Position numbers and translations under genes: made by a program. A model generated the notes under the pieces. That model was not told the DNA's origin. It saw only the letters and a program-made list of their open reading frames with translations, and did not search any database. Shown here piece by piece: positions 17,866 through 26,726 of a DNA stretch of 45,054 nt. Numbering within the stretch: the first letter of the stretch is position 1; every line of letters begins with the position of its first letter. This DNA is from Phycisphaerae bacterium (lineage in GTDB: Bacteria > Planctomycetota > Phycisphaerae > Sedimentisphaerales > Anaerobacaceae), in assembly GCA_012744475.1 (NCBI GenBank), contig JAAYBV010000013.1:1-45054 (forward strand), written 5' to 3'.

Positions 17866-18620
17866 GGGCGGTTAGGGTGCCGAAACTGCACAAATGGGAC
17901 CTGTCGTATGCGGAGGCGCGGGCGGTTCAGACGCGTCTGGCGGAGAAGGTGCGGTTCGAGCCGTTTAGGAAGCAGCTCGAAATCGTCGCGGGGCTCGATT
18001 GTGCGTTCACGGGAGGCGGCAAGCGGATCGTTGCGGCGGTCGTCGTCCTGCGACGGGTGCGCGCCTCGACTGCAAAGGAGTCGGACGTCGTTCAGAAGAG
18101 ACGCCATCCCCAAGCTGCGCTTGAGGCTGCCACCCAGGTTTTGTTCGAGTTGGTCGAGACCGCCAGCGCCACGATGGACGTGACGTTTCCTTACATTCCC
18201 GGCCTGCTGTCGTTCCGTGAGGCGCCCGCTTGTCTGGCGGCGGTCGCGAAGCTCGAAAGCAGGCCCGACCTGTTCCTGATCGACGGGCAGGGGGTCGCGC
18301 ATCCGCGTCGACTGGGTCTGGCGGCGCATCTGGGGCTTTTTCTCGACAGGCCCACCATCGGCTGCGCCAAGAGCCGCCTGATCGGCACGTTCGAGGAACC
18401 CCGAGCGGCGAAGGGAGCGCACAGTCCTCTATACGATGGCGACGAGATGATCGGCGCCGTCGTTCGCACGCGGACGAAAGTCAAGCCGCTGTTCGTCTCT
18501 GTGGGGCATCGCTGCACCCTCGATGACGCAATTGCCCTGACGCTGGCCTGCACCACGAAGTACCGGCTGCCCGAGCCGACGCGCCTGGCCCACCAGACGG
18601 TCAGTGGCCTGAAACATTGA
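17862..18620 (+). CDS. nfi: Endonuclease V with an in-frame repeat insertion
   Basis: 252 residues against about 220-230 usually. Endonuclease V cleaves DNA (and RNA) one base 3' of deoxyinosine. The metal-binding acids are Asp46 (AGLDCAF), Glu120 (SFREAP) and Asp141 (LIDGQGVAHPRRLG), with the lesion-wedge motif PYIPG at 110-114 and His217. Between VVVLRR and VETASATMDV there are about 25-30 residues more than in E. coli Nfi. That stretch contains a family A repeat (18104-18133) encoding HPQAALEAAT. The insertion falls in the loop before the YIPG strand and leaves the active site intact. Start is GTG at 17862, overlapping the preceding TGA; another in-frame GTG at 17877 is possible. It converges on the fucosidase gene. 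Confidence 0.85.
   Translation: MRAVRVPKLHKWDLSYAEARAVQTRLAEKVRFEPFRKQLEIVAGLDCAFTGGGKRIVAAVVVLRRVRASTAKESDVVQKRRHPQAALEAATQVLFELVETASATMDVTFPYIPGLLSFREAPACLAAVAKLESRPDLFLIDGQGVAHPRRLGLAAHLGLFLDRPTIGCAKSRLIGTFEEPRAAKGAHSPLYDGDEMIGAVVRTRTKVKPLFVSVGHRCTLDDAIALTLACTTKYRLPEPTRLAHQTVSGLKH
18104..18133. repeat. REP-like repeat, family A, inside endonuclease V
   Basis: CCATCCCCAA, a short hairpin centre (AAGC/GCTT with loop TGC), TTGAGGCTGCCAC. The ends are identical to the intergenic copies at 188-221 and 2274-2314. It is translated in frame as residues about 82-91 of endonuclease V. Confidence 0.7.
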
Positions 18621-18642
18621 CGGCTCCACCCGCCTTTCGGCC

Positions 18643-20112
18643 TCACTTCTTCAACGACGACACGCGGATCACCCAGGCGTGCCGGCAGGGCGGATTGTCG
18701 CGCACGGCAGCCGGAATCGTCACGCGAAAGCCTTCTCCGGCCTTCTTCCACCACAGTTCCGTCCGGATCCCCAGCATGACCACGGCGGCGTTGTCACTCG
18801 GTTGCAGCGTCGAGAGGCCGATCTCGGCCGGCGGGCGCGTCTGGCCTTCCTCGGCCAGATAGATGGCATAGACTGTGCCGTCCTTCTTCCGGGTCAGACA
18901 GACACGGCCCTCCTTGTACGGCTCTATTGGTTGCGTGGCATAGATGGCCTCGCCGTTGACCTCGATCCAATCGCCGACCTCTTCGAGCAGCTCATAGGCC
19001 CCGGGGTCCCAGAGGCCGTTCGGGTCGGGCGCGATGTTGAGCAGGAGGTTGCCGCCCTTCGAGACGATGTCGACCAGCGTGCCGATCACCTGCGTGGGCG
19101 AGTTGTACCGGGCGTTGTGCACCCAGGACCAGCCGCCGCCGGCGATGATGCAGGATTCCCACGGAAAGGGCAGCGTCTTGTCGGGGACGCGATTCTCCGG
19201 CGTCAGGTAGTTCTGGTACGGCCCCGGCACGGCCCGGTCCACGACGATCAGCCCCGGCTGTTTGGCGCGGGCCTTGGCCACCAGTTCGTCCATGCGAATG
19301 TCCTGGTTGACCACGCGTGCCTTGACGAACCCGGAGGGGCTGTCGTTCAGGCGGCTTTCGTACGCCTGGCGGATCTGTTCTTCGGACTTCTTCGCGACCC
19401 AGCCCCCGTCGAGCCAGAGGATGTCCATGGGTCCGTAGTCACTCATCAGTTCGAGGATCTGCCCGTGGGTGAAGTCGATGAATTTCTCCCACCGCTCGGG
19501 ATAGGCGTCAGGATCGTAATTGACGTTGCGGTCCGGCGTGGCGAAGTTGGGCCACCAGTAGTAGGGACAGTGCCAATCGGGTTTCGAGAAATACGCGCCC
19601 GTCCAAAGCCCTTCGGCGCGAAAGGCGTCAAAAACCTCTTTGGCGATGTTGGCTCGCGCGTGGCGATGGAACGGACAGCCGGGGTCGGTCACTTTGTAGT
19701 CCGTCAGCTTGCTGTCAAACATGCAGAAGCCGTCGTGGTGCTTGGTAGTGAAGACGACGTACTTCATGCCGGCCTTGCGAGCGGCCCGGGCCCACTTGCC
19801 CGGGTCGAACTGGGTCGGATTGAAGGTGGTCTTGAGGGCTTCGTATTTGGCCTTGTAGGCCGTGTAATCGTCCAGGTTGCGGCGGCACCACCCCTCATCC
19901 TCCGAGCAGATGGACCACGACTCGACGATGCCCCACTGGCTGTACGCGCCCCAGTGCATCAGCAGGCCGAACTTGAGGTCCTGCCACTTCTGGAGCTTCT
20001 GGCGGACCAGCGGGTCGCTGTCCGGCACGTAATATTGCTCGTCATGTTGGGCCCAAAGCGTCGTGGCAAGACCGACCACCAGCCCACACAGCAGTATCGA
20101 CCCCTTCTTCAT
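18643..20112 (-). CDS. Secreted alpha-L-fucosidase, GH29
   Basis: 489 residues. Signal peptide MKKGSILLCGLVVGLATTLWA with likely cleavage after residue 21 or so. The GH29 barrel follows: KFGLLMHWGAYSQWG (47-61), the substrate-binding pair of His in FTTKHHDGFCMFDS (121-134), and the nucleophile Asp235 in ILWLDGGW. The acid/base in this family is poorly conserved; a Glu near LPFPWESC is a candidate. The part after about residue 390 is a small beta-sandwich. The enzyme removes alpha-linked fucose from glycans or sulfated fucans in the periplasm or outside the cell. No sulfatase or SusC/D-like gene is nearby, so it is not in a typical polysaccharide locus. It converges with endonuclease V, leaving 22 bases. 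Confidence 0.9.
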   Translation of the reverse strand: MKKGSILLCGLVVGLATTLWAQHDEQYYVPDSDPLVRQKLQKWQDLKFGLLMHWGAYSQWGIVESWSICSEDEGWCRRNLDDYTAYKAKYEALKTTFNPTQFDPGKWARAARKAGMKYVVFTTKHHDGFCMFDSKLTDYKVTDPGCPFHRHARANIAKEVFDAFRAEGLWTGAYFSKPDWHCPYYWWPNFATPDRNVNYDPDAYPERWEKFIDFTHGQILELMSDYGPMDILWLDGGWVAKKSEEQIRQAYESRLNDSPSGFVKARVVNQDIRMDELVAKARAKQPGLIVVDRAVPGPYQNYLTPENRVPDKTLPFPWESCIIAGGGWSWVHNARYNSPTQVIGTLVDIVSKGGNLLLNIAPDPNGLWDPGAYELLEEVGDWIEVNGEAIYATQPIEPYKEGRVCLTRKKDGTVYAIYLAEEGQTRPPAEIGLSTLQPSDNAAVVMLGIRTELWWKKAGEGFRVTIPAAVRDNPPCRHAWVIRVSSLKK

Positions 20113-20385
20113 CTGATCGCTCCTTTCCGTTCTCGATGATTGAGCTGCCGGCCCGGCAATCGAAGGGCCGCGTCCGGGCCCGCTTAGGATACACGAGGCG
20201 TCGAGGTTTGTCCGTTCAATTCGCCGCGTTCCGGCCGGACTCCGCGCACACCGGATCTCGTCGGTCAGACCGTCAGCCGGTCAAGGAGATAGAGATTCCT
20301 CGCGGGTTTCAATGGCCGGACCTCGCACCGACTCATGTGTTGGCGCCGTTCCCACCGTGCGGCGCGCCAATGCCTGTCTGGCTTC

Positions 20386-20652
20386 TCAGTGGTGGTTGCC
20401 GGGTCCGTAGTCGTCGAACAAGGAGATGGACACGCCGAACGCCAGCAGGACCGCGAAGGCGACGACGCCTACGAGCCACCACCGAAGGCAAACATAGAGA
20501 AAGGGCGCGCCGATCGACAGGACGATCAGCCAGTGCAGAATCCCCGTGTGGTGGCCGACCGGATGAAAGCCGCACGCAGACCCTGTCGGCGAGGCAGGCC
20601 TTTCTGACGCAGAAGTGGAGGGCCACAGTTGCGCCGGCTGTTTCGTTCGCAT
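20386..20652 (-). CDS. Small two-helix membrane protein
   Basis: 88 residues. An ideal GGAGG lies four bases before the ATG. The N-terminal 40 residues are polar and rich in Ser and Pro. Two hydrophobic segments follow, GILHWLIVLSIGAPFLYVCL and WWLVGVVAFAVLLAFGVSISL, joined by a short turn, with a polar tail DDYGPGNHH. I recognise no family. The 272 bases between its end and the fucosidase start show no gene or clear signal on either strand. Confidence 0.6.
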   Translation of the reverse strand: MRTKQPAQLWPSTSASERPASPTGSACGFHPVGHHTGILHWLIVLSIGAPFLYVCLRWWLVGVVAFAVLLAFGVSISLFDDYGPGNHH

Positions 20653-21128
20653 AGCTCCTCCGCTTGTTTCCGTACGGAACTCCGTCATCCCCCTGGCTCC
20701 ATGTGCTCAGGAAGAGAACGGCGGATGGCTGAGGCATCAGCGCTGTGAGCCCTCCGTCGTATATCGGTTTGCGGACTCCAGCCGCCCGAAGGTCTCTTCC
20801 CTGGTTGTGTTACCGCTCGCGTCCGTGGCGACCCCATCTCGATCCTTCCGTATGCGTTCTTTATTACCGGAATCGCAGGGCCAAGTCAATTGAAAAACGC
20901 AGAGAAAAGTGTGTCGTGTCTGTGCGAGTTTCGCGGCCGGCCCTGTTCTCCAGTACAAATCGCCATGTTAGGGGGTTGAAGAATCGCGGTTTCTGGCGCA
21001 TGAATGAACATTTTGCACGCCGGCGACGTATTGACGGGGTTTTGTCACATGGACAAGAACCAGTCGAGCCGGCTGGGTAGGTTGTGGGGGACTTGCCGAG
21101 GGTTGTTTGCGAACAGGGGAAAGTCTTT
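20653..21128. other. 476-base gap before the Bat operon, no gene seen
   Basis: Divergent region between the small membrane protein gene and moxR. It should hold promoters for both. Weak -35-like TTGAAG (near 20976) and TTGACG (near 21033) occur, but no matching -10 box was found at a good distance. The part around 20860-21010 is richer in A and T than its surroundings. No tRNA, hairpin terminator or repeat copy was recognised. Confidence 0.4.
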
Positions 21129-22118
21129 ATGGCGACAGATGTGAAGCAGATCGGCGAAATGGTGCAGGCCAAGAGCGAGTTCGTGCGGACGCTGCTGAGC
21201 GAGATCGACAAGGTGATCGTGGGCCAGCGGTACATGCTCGAACGGATGCTGATCGGGCTGCTGGCCAATGGGCACATTCTGCTGGAGGGCGTCCCGGGCC
21301 TGGCCAAGACGCTGGCGGTGACGGTGCTGTCGAAGGCTATCGACGCGGAGTTCCGGCGGATTCAGTTCACTCCCGACCTGCTGCCCGCCGATCTTATCGG
21401 AACTCAGATCTACCGCCAGAGCGACGGGCAGTTCTACACGCGCAAGGGTCCGATCTTCGCCAACATCATCCTGGCCGACGAGATCAACCGCGCCCCGGCC
21501 AAGGTCCAGAGCGCGCTGCTCGAATCGATGCAGGAGCGTCAGGTCTCGATCGGAGAGGAGACCTTCGCGCTGCCGACGCCGTTTCTGGTGCTGGCGACAC
21601 AGAACCCGATCGAGCAGGAGGGGACGTATCCGCTGCCGGAAGCGCAGTTGGACCGGTTCATGCTCAAGCTGAAGATCGACTATCCGGACAAGAATCAGGA
21701 ACGTCAGATTCTGGACCGCATGGCGGTGACGGACAAGAAGCTGAACGTCCGGCCGGTGATCAAGCCGTCCGATATCGCCGAAGTCCGCTCGATCATCGAC
21801 GAGATCTACATCGACGACAAGGTCAAGGATTACATCGTCGATATCGTCTGCGCGACGCGCGATCCGCAAAAGTACGGCCTGAAGCTGGGCAATTTCATCA
21901 GCTACGGCGCCTCGCCGCGGGCGACGATCTACCTGGCCGTGGCGGCCAAGGCCCACGCGTTCATCCAGCAGCGCGGCTACGTGACCCCGCAGGACGTCAA
22001 GAGCATCGGGCCCGACGTGTTGCGGCATCGCGTGATCGTCAGCTACGAGGCGGAGGCGGAAGACAAGACCAGCGAGGACGTCATCAAGACGATCTTCGAC
22101 AGTATCGAGGTGCCATAG
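21129..22118 (+). CDS. moxR: MoxR family AAA+ ATPase
   Basis: 329 residues. MoxR ATPases act as chaperones, often for the von Willebrand factor A (VWA) proteins encoded beside them. Walker A is GVPGLAKT (54-61) and Walker B is ILADEINR (about 114-121), with the usual TQNPIEQEGTYPLPEAQLDRF sensor region and a C-terminal lid that contains SYGASPRATI. The ATG at 21129 has AGGGGA eight bases upstream. It is the first gene of a nine-gene Bat operon that continues to 31523, the standard arrangement of MoxR, DUF58, BatA and BatB. A family B inverted repeat separates it from the DUF58 gene. Confidence 0.95.
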   Translation: MATDVKQIGEMVQAKSEFVRTLLSEIDKVIVGQRYMLERMLIGLLANGHILLEGVPGLAKTLAVTVLSKAIDAEFRRIQFTPDLLPADLIGTQIYRQSDGQFYTRKGPIFANIILADEINRAPAKVQSALLESMQERQVSIGEETFALPTPFLVLATQNPIEQEGTYPLPEAQLDRFMLKLKIDYPDKNQERQILDRMAVTDKKLNVRPVIKPSDIAEVRSIIDEIYIDDKVKDYIVDIVCATRDPQKYGLKLGNFISYGASPRATIYLAVAAKAHAFIQQRGYVTPQDVKSIGPDVLRHRVIVSYEAEAEDKTSEDVIKTIFDSIEVP

Positions 22119-22120
22119 GA

Positions 22121-22228
22121 AGATCAAAGTGCAAAATGGAAAATGCAAAATTGAGGAAGTCATCGCTGCAAGACGGCGATTCCGCCATTTTGATATTTGA
22201 TATCTGATTTTTGCTTTCTTCTGCATGC
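22121..22228. repeat. Family B inverted repeat between moxR and the DUF58 gene
   Basis: AT-rich left arm of iterated CAAAATG words (22121-22152), a GC-rich core with ATCGC (22162-22166) and GCGAT (22176-22180), and an AT-rich right arm (22187-22228). The core sequences GTCATCGC and CGGCGATTCC recur in the element at 28763-28866. The right end reaches the ATG of the next gene and no Shine-Dalgarno site is left. Confidence 0.7.
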
Positions 22229-23100
22229 TACCTGAAGAACTCATTAAACGAATCCGGCAGATTCAGATCTACACCTCGCGGGCGGTGGACGCCAGCTTTG
22301 CGGGCCAGTACGAGAGCGTGTTCAAGGGCCGCGGCATGCAGTTCGACGAGGTCCGCGAGTACATGCCGGGCGATGAGATCCGCACGATCGACTGGAACGT
22401 CACCGCGCGCACGGGCCGGCCCTTCATCAAGCGGTTCGTCGAAGAGCGCGAGATGACGGTGCTGTTCGCGGTGGACCTGAGCGCCTCGGGCGAGTTCGGT
22501 ACGGTCAGCAAGCTCAAGAACGAGCTGGCCGCCGAGTTCTGCGCGGTGCTGGCCTTCGCCGCCGCCAAGAACAACGACAAGGTGGGGCTGCTGATCTTCA
22601 CCGACCGGATCGAGCTGTTTATCCCGCCCAAGAAGGGCAGCCGGCACATCCTGCGGCTGATTCGCGAGCTGCTGGGCTTCACGATGCCCAAACGCCGGAC
22701 CAATATCCCGCTGGCTCTGGACTACATTGCCAAGGTGGTCCGCAAGCGGGCGACGGTGTTCCTGGTCAGCGACTTCATCGAGACGGGCTTCCAGAAACCG
22801 CTGAGCCTGCTGAACAAGCGACACGATGTGATCGCGGTGCCCGTCCGCGACCGCGTGGAGGTGGCCATGCCGGCGGTCGGCCTGATCGAGGTGCAGGATG
22901 CCGAGACCGGGCAGATCATGCTGGTGGATACGTCGAGCCGGCGCTTTCGGACCCGGTACGGCGAGCACAGCTCGCGCCGATTCAACGAGCTGACGAACAC
23001 GCTGCGGTCCGCGAACGTCGACCTGATCCCGATCGCGACGGACAAGCCGTACATCAACGACCTGATCCAGTTCTTTCACATGCGGCATCGCCGGCATTAG
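22225..23100 (+). CDS. DUF58 domain protein of the Bat operon
   Basis: 291 residues. DUF58 proteins belong to the VWA-like fold and accompany MoxR. The family block EYMPGDEIRTIDWN is at about 47-60. The strand VLFAVDLSASGEFG carries a degenerate metal-site motif (D-S-A-S), followed by KVGLLIFTDRIELFIPPKKG. There is no signal peptide or membrane helix, so it is cytoplasmic and a probable MoxR partner. The ATG lies at the very end of an inverted repeat, and no ribosome site can be seen before it, so translation may depend on an unfolded repeat or on coupling to moxR. A TTG or other start within the first residues is not supported. Confidence 0.9.
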   Translation: MLPEELIKRIRQIQIYTSRAVDASFAGQYESVFKGRGMQFDEVREYMPGDEIRTIDWNVTARTGRPFIKRFVEEREMTVLFAVDLSASGEFGTVSKLKNELAAEFCAVLAFAAAKNNDKVGLLIFTDRIELFIPPKKGSRHILRLIRELLGFTMPKRRTNIPLALDYIAKVVRKRATVFLVSDFIETGFQKPLSLLNKRHDVIAVPVRDRVEVAMPAVGLIEVQDAETGQIMLVDTSSRRFRTRYGEHSSRRFNELTNTLRSANVDLIPIATDKPYINDLIQFFHMRHRRH

Positions 23101-23141
23101 CGCCGGCGCCAACATCGGGGGACGTGGAGACAGACAAGACG

Positions 23142-24533
23142 ATGGCAGAGAAACTCGATTTTTCGCTTCCTGCGAAGCGGCCGCAGAGTTCGATCGCCGG
23201 CACGCTGACCGTGCTGCTATTGGTGGCCCTCACGGCGCTGGCGGTCGCGAATCTGGTGGCGACCGTCAGGAACAGGCCGACGGAGACGGAGCAGACACAG
23301 TCCGGCCTCGCGGCCGACCAGGTCAAGGCGCTGGCCACCCGGCTGGACCAGAGAGGTCTGCATCAGGAGGCGGCGGGGTTATGGCGCGACTACGCCGCAT
23401 CGCCCGCTTTGACGGAGGCCGAGCGAGCCAGGGCGTTTTTTCACGCGGGCGTCTCGCTCGAAAAGGCCGGGCAGTTTGCCCAGGCCATCGAGCAGTACTA
23501 CCGCAGTGAGGCGACCGCCGCGCTCGACGAACTCCGCACCCAGATCAACACGCACGTCAAGCAGTGCTTCGAATCGCTGGGCAACTTCGCGGCCCTGCGC
23601 TACGAGCTGATGGATCGGACCAGTCTGAACCCATCCGATGCCGCCGGGAGCAAGGTCGTCGCGGAGATCGGGCCGGAGAAGATCACCGAGGCGCAGCTCG
23701 ACGCGATCGTTCAACGCGGCATCGAGAATCAACTGGCCTCCGTCAAGGCCTTCATGTCACCCGAGCAGCTCAGCGAGCAGAAGAAACGCCTGCTCGAGCA
23801 GTATCGCGCGCCACAGGCGAAGCAGCAGTTCCTGCAAAGCTGGCTGGCCCAGGAGATCCTGTATCGGCAGGCCCTGGACGAAGGGCTGGCGGACAAGCCC
23901 GAGACCAAGCAGGTGCTGGCGGACGTGACGCGCGGCGTGCTCAGCCAGCAGTTGATGGACGAGAAGCTGGCCTCGAAGATCAACCTGACCGAGACGGACC
24001 TGCAAACGTACTACTCGGCCAACAAGGACAAATACGTCGAGCCGGCCAAGGCGAAGATCAGTCACATTCGCCTGGCCGACGAGGATCGGGCGGCGGACGC
24101 TCTCAAGCGCATCGGCGATGGCGAGGATTTCGCGACATTGGCGAGGGAGTTGTCCGAGGACGAAGCCACGAAGAGCGCCGGCGGCGCAATCGCTGAGGAT
24201 GTCCTCGGGGGCGCATACGTTCCCGGCATCGGCGACGCCAACGAGGTCAACAAGGCCATCTTCGCAGCCGATTCTCCGGCGGTGCTTCCCCAGGCGTTCC
24301 AGACCGACAAGGGCTGGGAAATCGTCCGCGTGAATGAGAAGCATCCCGAGCGACAGAAGCCGTTCGAGGAGGTCCGCCAGCAGGTGACGCAAGAGCTGCT
24401 GCGCCGCAAGCAGCAGGAGGTGCAGCAGGACTACATCAAAGAGATGATGGACAAGTACAACGTGATTGTCCACACGTCGGTTCTGGCTCCGGCGCCGCCG
24501 ACGGATTCCCAGGAGCCTGCGACACAGAAATGA
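23142..24533 (+). CDS. Membrane-anchored peptidyl-prolyl isomerase, PpiC/SurA-like
   Basis: 463 residues from the ATG at 23142; a GTG at 23124 is an alternative start. A single N-terminal membrane helix (IAGTLTVLLLVALTALAVANLVA) anchors the protein with its bulk outside the cytoplasm. A TPR-like helical stretch follows (about 70-130). A SurA-like chaperone part comes next (about 155-290). A parvulin domain lies at about 295-400: KISHIRLADEDRA, DFATLARELSEDEATKSAGG, and FQTDKGWEIVRV. Parvulin isomerases help fold exported proteins. Its place inside a Bat operon, overlapping the next gene by ATGA, is unusual and suggests it folds the Bat proteins or their periplasmic targets; that is inference. 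The tail is Gln/Pro rich. Confidence 0.85.
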   Translation: MAEKLDFSLPAKRPQSSIAGTLTVLLLVALTALAVANLVATVRNRPTETEQTQSGLAADQVKALATRLDQRGLHQEAAGLWRDYAASPALTEAERARAFFHAGVSLEKAGQFAQAIEQYYRSEATAALDELRTQINTHVKQCFESLGNFAALRYELMDRTSLNPSDAAGSKVVAEIGPEKITEAQLDAIVQRGIENQLASVKAFMSPEQLSEQKKRLLEQYRAPQAKQQFLQSWLAQEILYRQALDEGLADKPETKQVLADVTRGVLSQQLMDEKLASKINLTETDLQTYYSANKDKYVEPAKAKISHIRLADEDRAADALKRIGDGEDFATLARELSEDEATKSAGGAIAEDVLGGAYVPGIGDANEVNKAIFAADSPAVLPQAFQTDKGWEIVRVNEKHPERQKPFEEVRQQVTQELLRRKQQEVQQDYIKEMMDKYNVIVHTSVLAPAPPTDSQEPATQK

Positions 24534-25594
24534 CCGCCTCTCGCATGACAATCCGAATTGCTCTGCTCGTTTTTGCGGGCGTGCTGGCGCTCGGCGCCGG
24601 GTGTCGACGCGACTCGGATCGCACCGAGGCGAAAACCGCGTTCGAGGTGGACAAGGTCTACGAGCGCGGGCCGGTGACGGTGCACGTCCGGCTGGACAAG
24701 ACGAAGATCAGCATCGCCCAGACCGTGCTGCTGCAATTCGAGGCGACGGTGGGGCCGGGCTACGAGATTCAGATGCCCAAGGTCGACGAAGCGCTCCAGG
24801 ATTTCGGGCTGGTTGGTTGGGACACCTCCGGCGAGCGGCTCGACGAAAAGAACAACGTGGTTACCACTTATGAATACCGCCTGGAGCCGTTCCTTTCGGG
24901 CAACTACGAAATCCCGGCGTTCACCTTCACGTTCCACGACGTCAACGAGCCTGACGCCAAACACGAGCTGAGCAGCGAGCCTGTCGCGGTCGAGGTCGCC
25001 AGCCTGCTGGGCGAAGACCGGGCCAACCTGGTGATCGAAGATATCGAGGGCGTGGTGGCGATGCCGAGGAAGGCGGCGACCTGGTGGGTCCGGCTGCTGG
25101 TCGGCGCCGGCGTCGCTCTGGCGGCGGCGGGCGTCGTGGCGTGGTTCCTGTTGCGTCGGGCCGGCCGGCTCCAGGTGCAGCGCATCTTCCAGCCGGCCCA
25201 TGAGATCGCCTACGCGCGGTTGCGCGCCCTGGTGGCCGAGAAGCTCGTGGAGGCCGGCCGGATCAAGGAGTTCTACGAACGGATCAGCGGCATTCTGAGA
25301 TACTACATCGAGGACCGCTTCGACCTGCACGCGCCCGAGCGAACGACCGAGGAGTTCCTGGACGAGTTGCGGCGGACCGAAGTCTTGCGGAGTCCCGACA
25401 AGAACGTGCTGGGCGAGTTCCTGACCCATTGTGACCTGGTGAAGTTCGCCAGACACGCGCCAACGACGGAACAGATTCAGCGCTCGTTCGATCTGGTCAA
25501 GGATTTCATCGAGCGGACCCGGTCGGACGAGCGGAAGATCGATGTGACGGACCGCGTTCAGACCACGGAACCAACCGCGGCGGAGGTGGCGTAG
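24530..25594 (+). CDS. Bat operon lipoprotein, BatD/DUF4381-like
   Basis: 354 residues. The lipobox LALGAGC gives Cys25 as the lipidated residue if the first ATG is used. Residues about 40-165 form a beta-sandwich resembling one BatD repeat (VTVHVRLDKTKISIAQTVLLQFEATVG, then VVTTYEYRLEPFLSGNYEIPAFTFTF). A membrane helix lies near 187-209 (LLVGAGVALAAAGVVAWFLL). The cytoplasmic tail (YARLRALVAEKLVEAGRIKEFYERISGILRYYIEDRF) resembles the C-terminal region of DUF4381-type Bat proteins. It overlaps the PpiC gene by four bases and abuts batA directly, so all three are translationally coupled. It probably belongs to the Bat membrane complex. Confidence 0.75.
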   Translation: MTASRMTIRIALLVFAGVLALGAGCRRDSDRTEAKTAFEVDKVYERGPVTVHVRLDKTKISIAQTVLLQFEATVGPGYEIQMPKVDEALQDFGLVGWDTSGERLDEKNNVVTTYEYRLEPFLSGNYEIPAFTFTFHDVNEPDAKHELSSEPVAVEVASLLGEDRANLVIEDIEGVVAMPRKAATWWVRLLVGAGVALAAAGVVAWFLLRRAGRLQVQRIFQPAHEIAYARLRALVAEKLVEAGRIKEFYERISGILRYYIEDRFDLHAPERTTEEFLDELRRTEVLRSPDKNVLGEFLTHCDLVKFARHAPTTEQIQRSFDLVKDFIERTRSDERKIDVTDRVQTTEPTAAEVA

Positions 25595-26686
25595 ATGCAG
25601 TGGTATACGCCGTGGGCTCTTCTGTTGTTGCTGGCGTTGCCCTTGCTGGGCTACCTGATGCTGCGCAAGAAGCGATCGGCCGCCGTGAAGTTCCCCAGCC
25701 TGATCGACATGCGCGCCTGCCCGGTCTCCTGGCGGCTTCGCCTGCGGCCGGTCCTGGTGGCGGCCCGGTTGCTGTGTCTGGCCCTGCTGATCCTGGCGCT
25801 GGCCCGGCCGCGTAAGGGGACGGTCCTTTCGGAGATCTCGACCGAAGGGGTGGCGATCCAGGCGGTGGTCGACCGCTCGGGCAGCATGGCGGCCGAAATG
25901 GACTACGACGGCCAGAAGCTCGACCGTCTCGAAGTGGTCAAGCGCGTCCTGGCTGATTTCGTCGAGGGCGACAAGAAGGGCCTCAGCGGCCGCACGGGCG
26001 ACCTGATCGGGCTGATCACCTTCGCGCGGTATGCCGACACGGTCTGCCCGCTGGTGCTCAGCCACAACATCTTGACGGAGTTCCTCAAGAACACGGAGAT
26101 CGTCAACATCCGCAGTGAGGACGGCACCGCGATCGGGGACGCGATTGCACTGGCCGCCGCCCGCCTGAAGAAGGCCGAAGAGGAGCTTCAACGCCGCAAC
26201 GCGCAGTTGGGCTTCGGAGAAACCGAATCGCCGGAGGACGAACGCGGTGGCTTCGAGATCAAGAGCAAGGCCATCGTCCTGCTGACCGATGGACGCAACA
26301 ACGTGGGCGACTACGATCCGCTAGCGGCGGCGGAGCTGGCCGCCAAGTGGGGCATCAAGATCTACACCATAGGGATCGGATCGGCCCAGTCTTTCGCGAC
26401 GGTTCAGACAATGCTCGGGACGTTCCGCATGCCGACGCAGGACGACCTGGACGAGGAGTTGCTCAAGGCGATCGCGCAGAAGACCGGAGGCTTCTACAGC
26501 CGGGCCACCGACGCCGAATCGCTGCGCGACGTCGTCAGGCGGATCGATGCCCTCGAGAAGACGAAGGTCAAATCGGTGCAGTACACGCAGTACGCCGAGC
26601 GTTTCGGGCGCTGGACACTGCCGGCGCTGGCGTTGCTCGCGCTGGAGATGCTGGCCGGCTGCACGATCTTTCGAAAGATACCATAG
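25595..26686 (+). CDS. batA: BatA, VWA domain membrane protein
   Basis: 363 residues. Two N-terminal membrane helices (about 6-24 and 52-70) and one near the C-terminus (TLPALALLALEMLAGCTIF) flank a VWA domain. The metal-ion-dependent adhesion site is DRSGSM (Asp93, Ser95, Ser97), with the later Thr in GTAIGDAI and Asp in LLTDGRNN, so all MIDAS elements are intact. Bat proteins have been linked to aerotolerance and stress resistance in Bacteroides and Leptospira, but their biochemistry is unclear. The start codon directly follows the stop of the preceding gene. A 230-base gap with a large inverted repeat separates it from batB. Confidence 0.92.
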   Translation: MQWYTPWALLLLLALPLLGYLMLRKKRSAAVKFPSLIDMRACPVSWRLRLRPVLVAARLLCLALLILALARPRKGTVLSEISTEGVAIQAVVDRSGSMAAEMDYDGQKLDRLEVVKRVLADFVEGDKKGLSGRTGDLIGLITFARYADTVCPLVLSHNILTEFLKNTEIVNIRSEDGTAIGDAIALAAARLKKAEEELQRRNAQLGFGETESPEDERGGFEIKSKAIVLLTDGRNNVGDYDPLAAAELAAKWGIKIYTIGIGSAQSFATVQTMLGTFRMPTQDDLDEELLKAIAQKTGGFYSRATDAESLRDVVRRIDALEKTKVKSVQYTQYAERFGRWTLPALALLALEMLAGCTIFRKIP

Positions 26687-26726
26687 ATATGGGATGAGGA
26701 TGCCAGAGGAAGGCAGGATCACCCCA

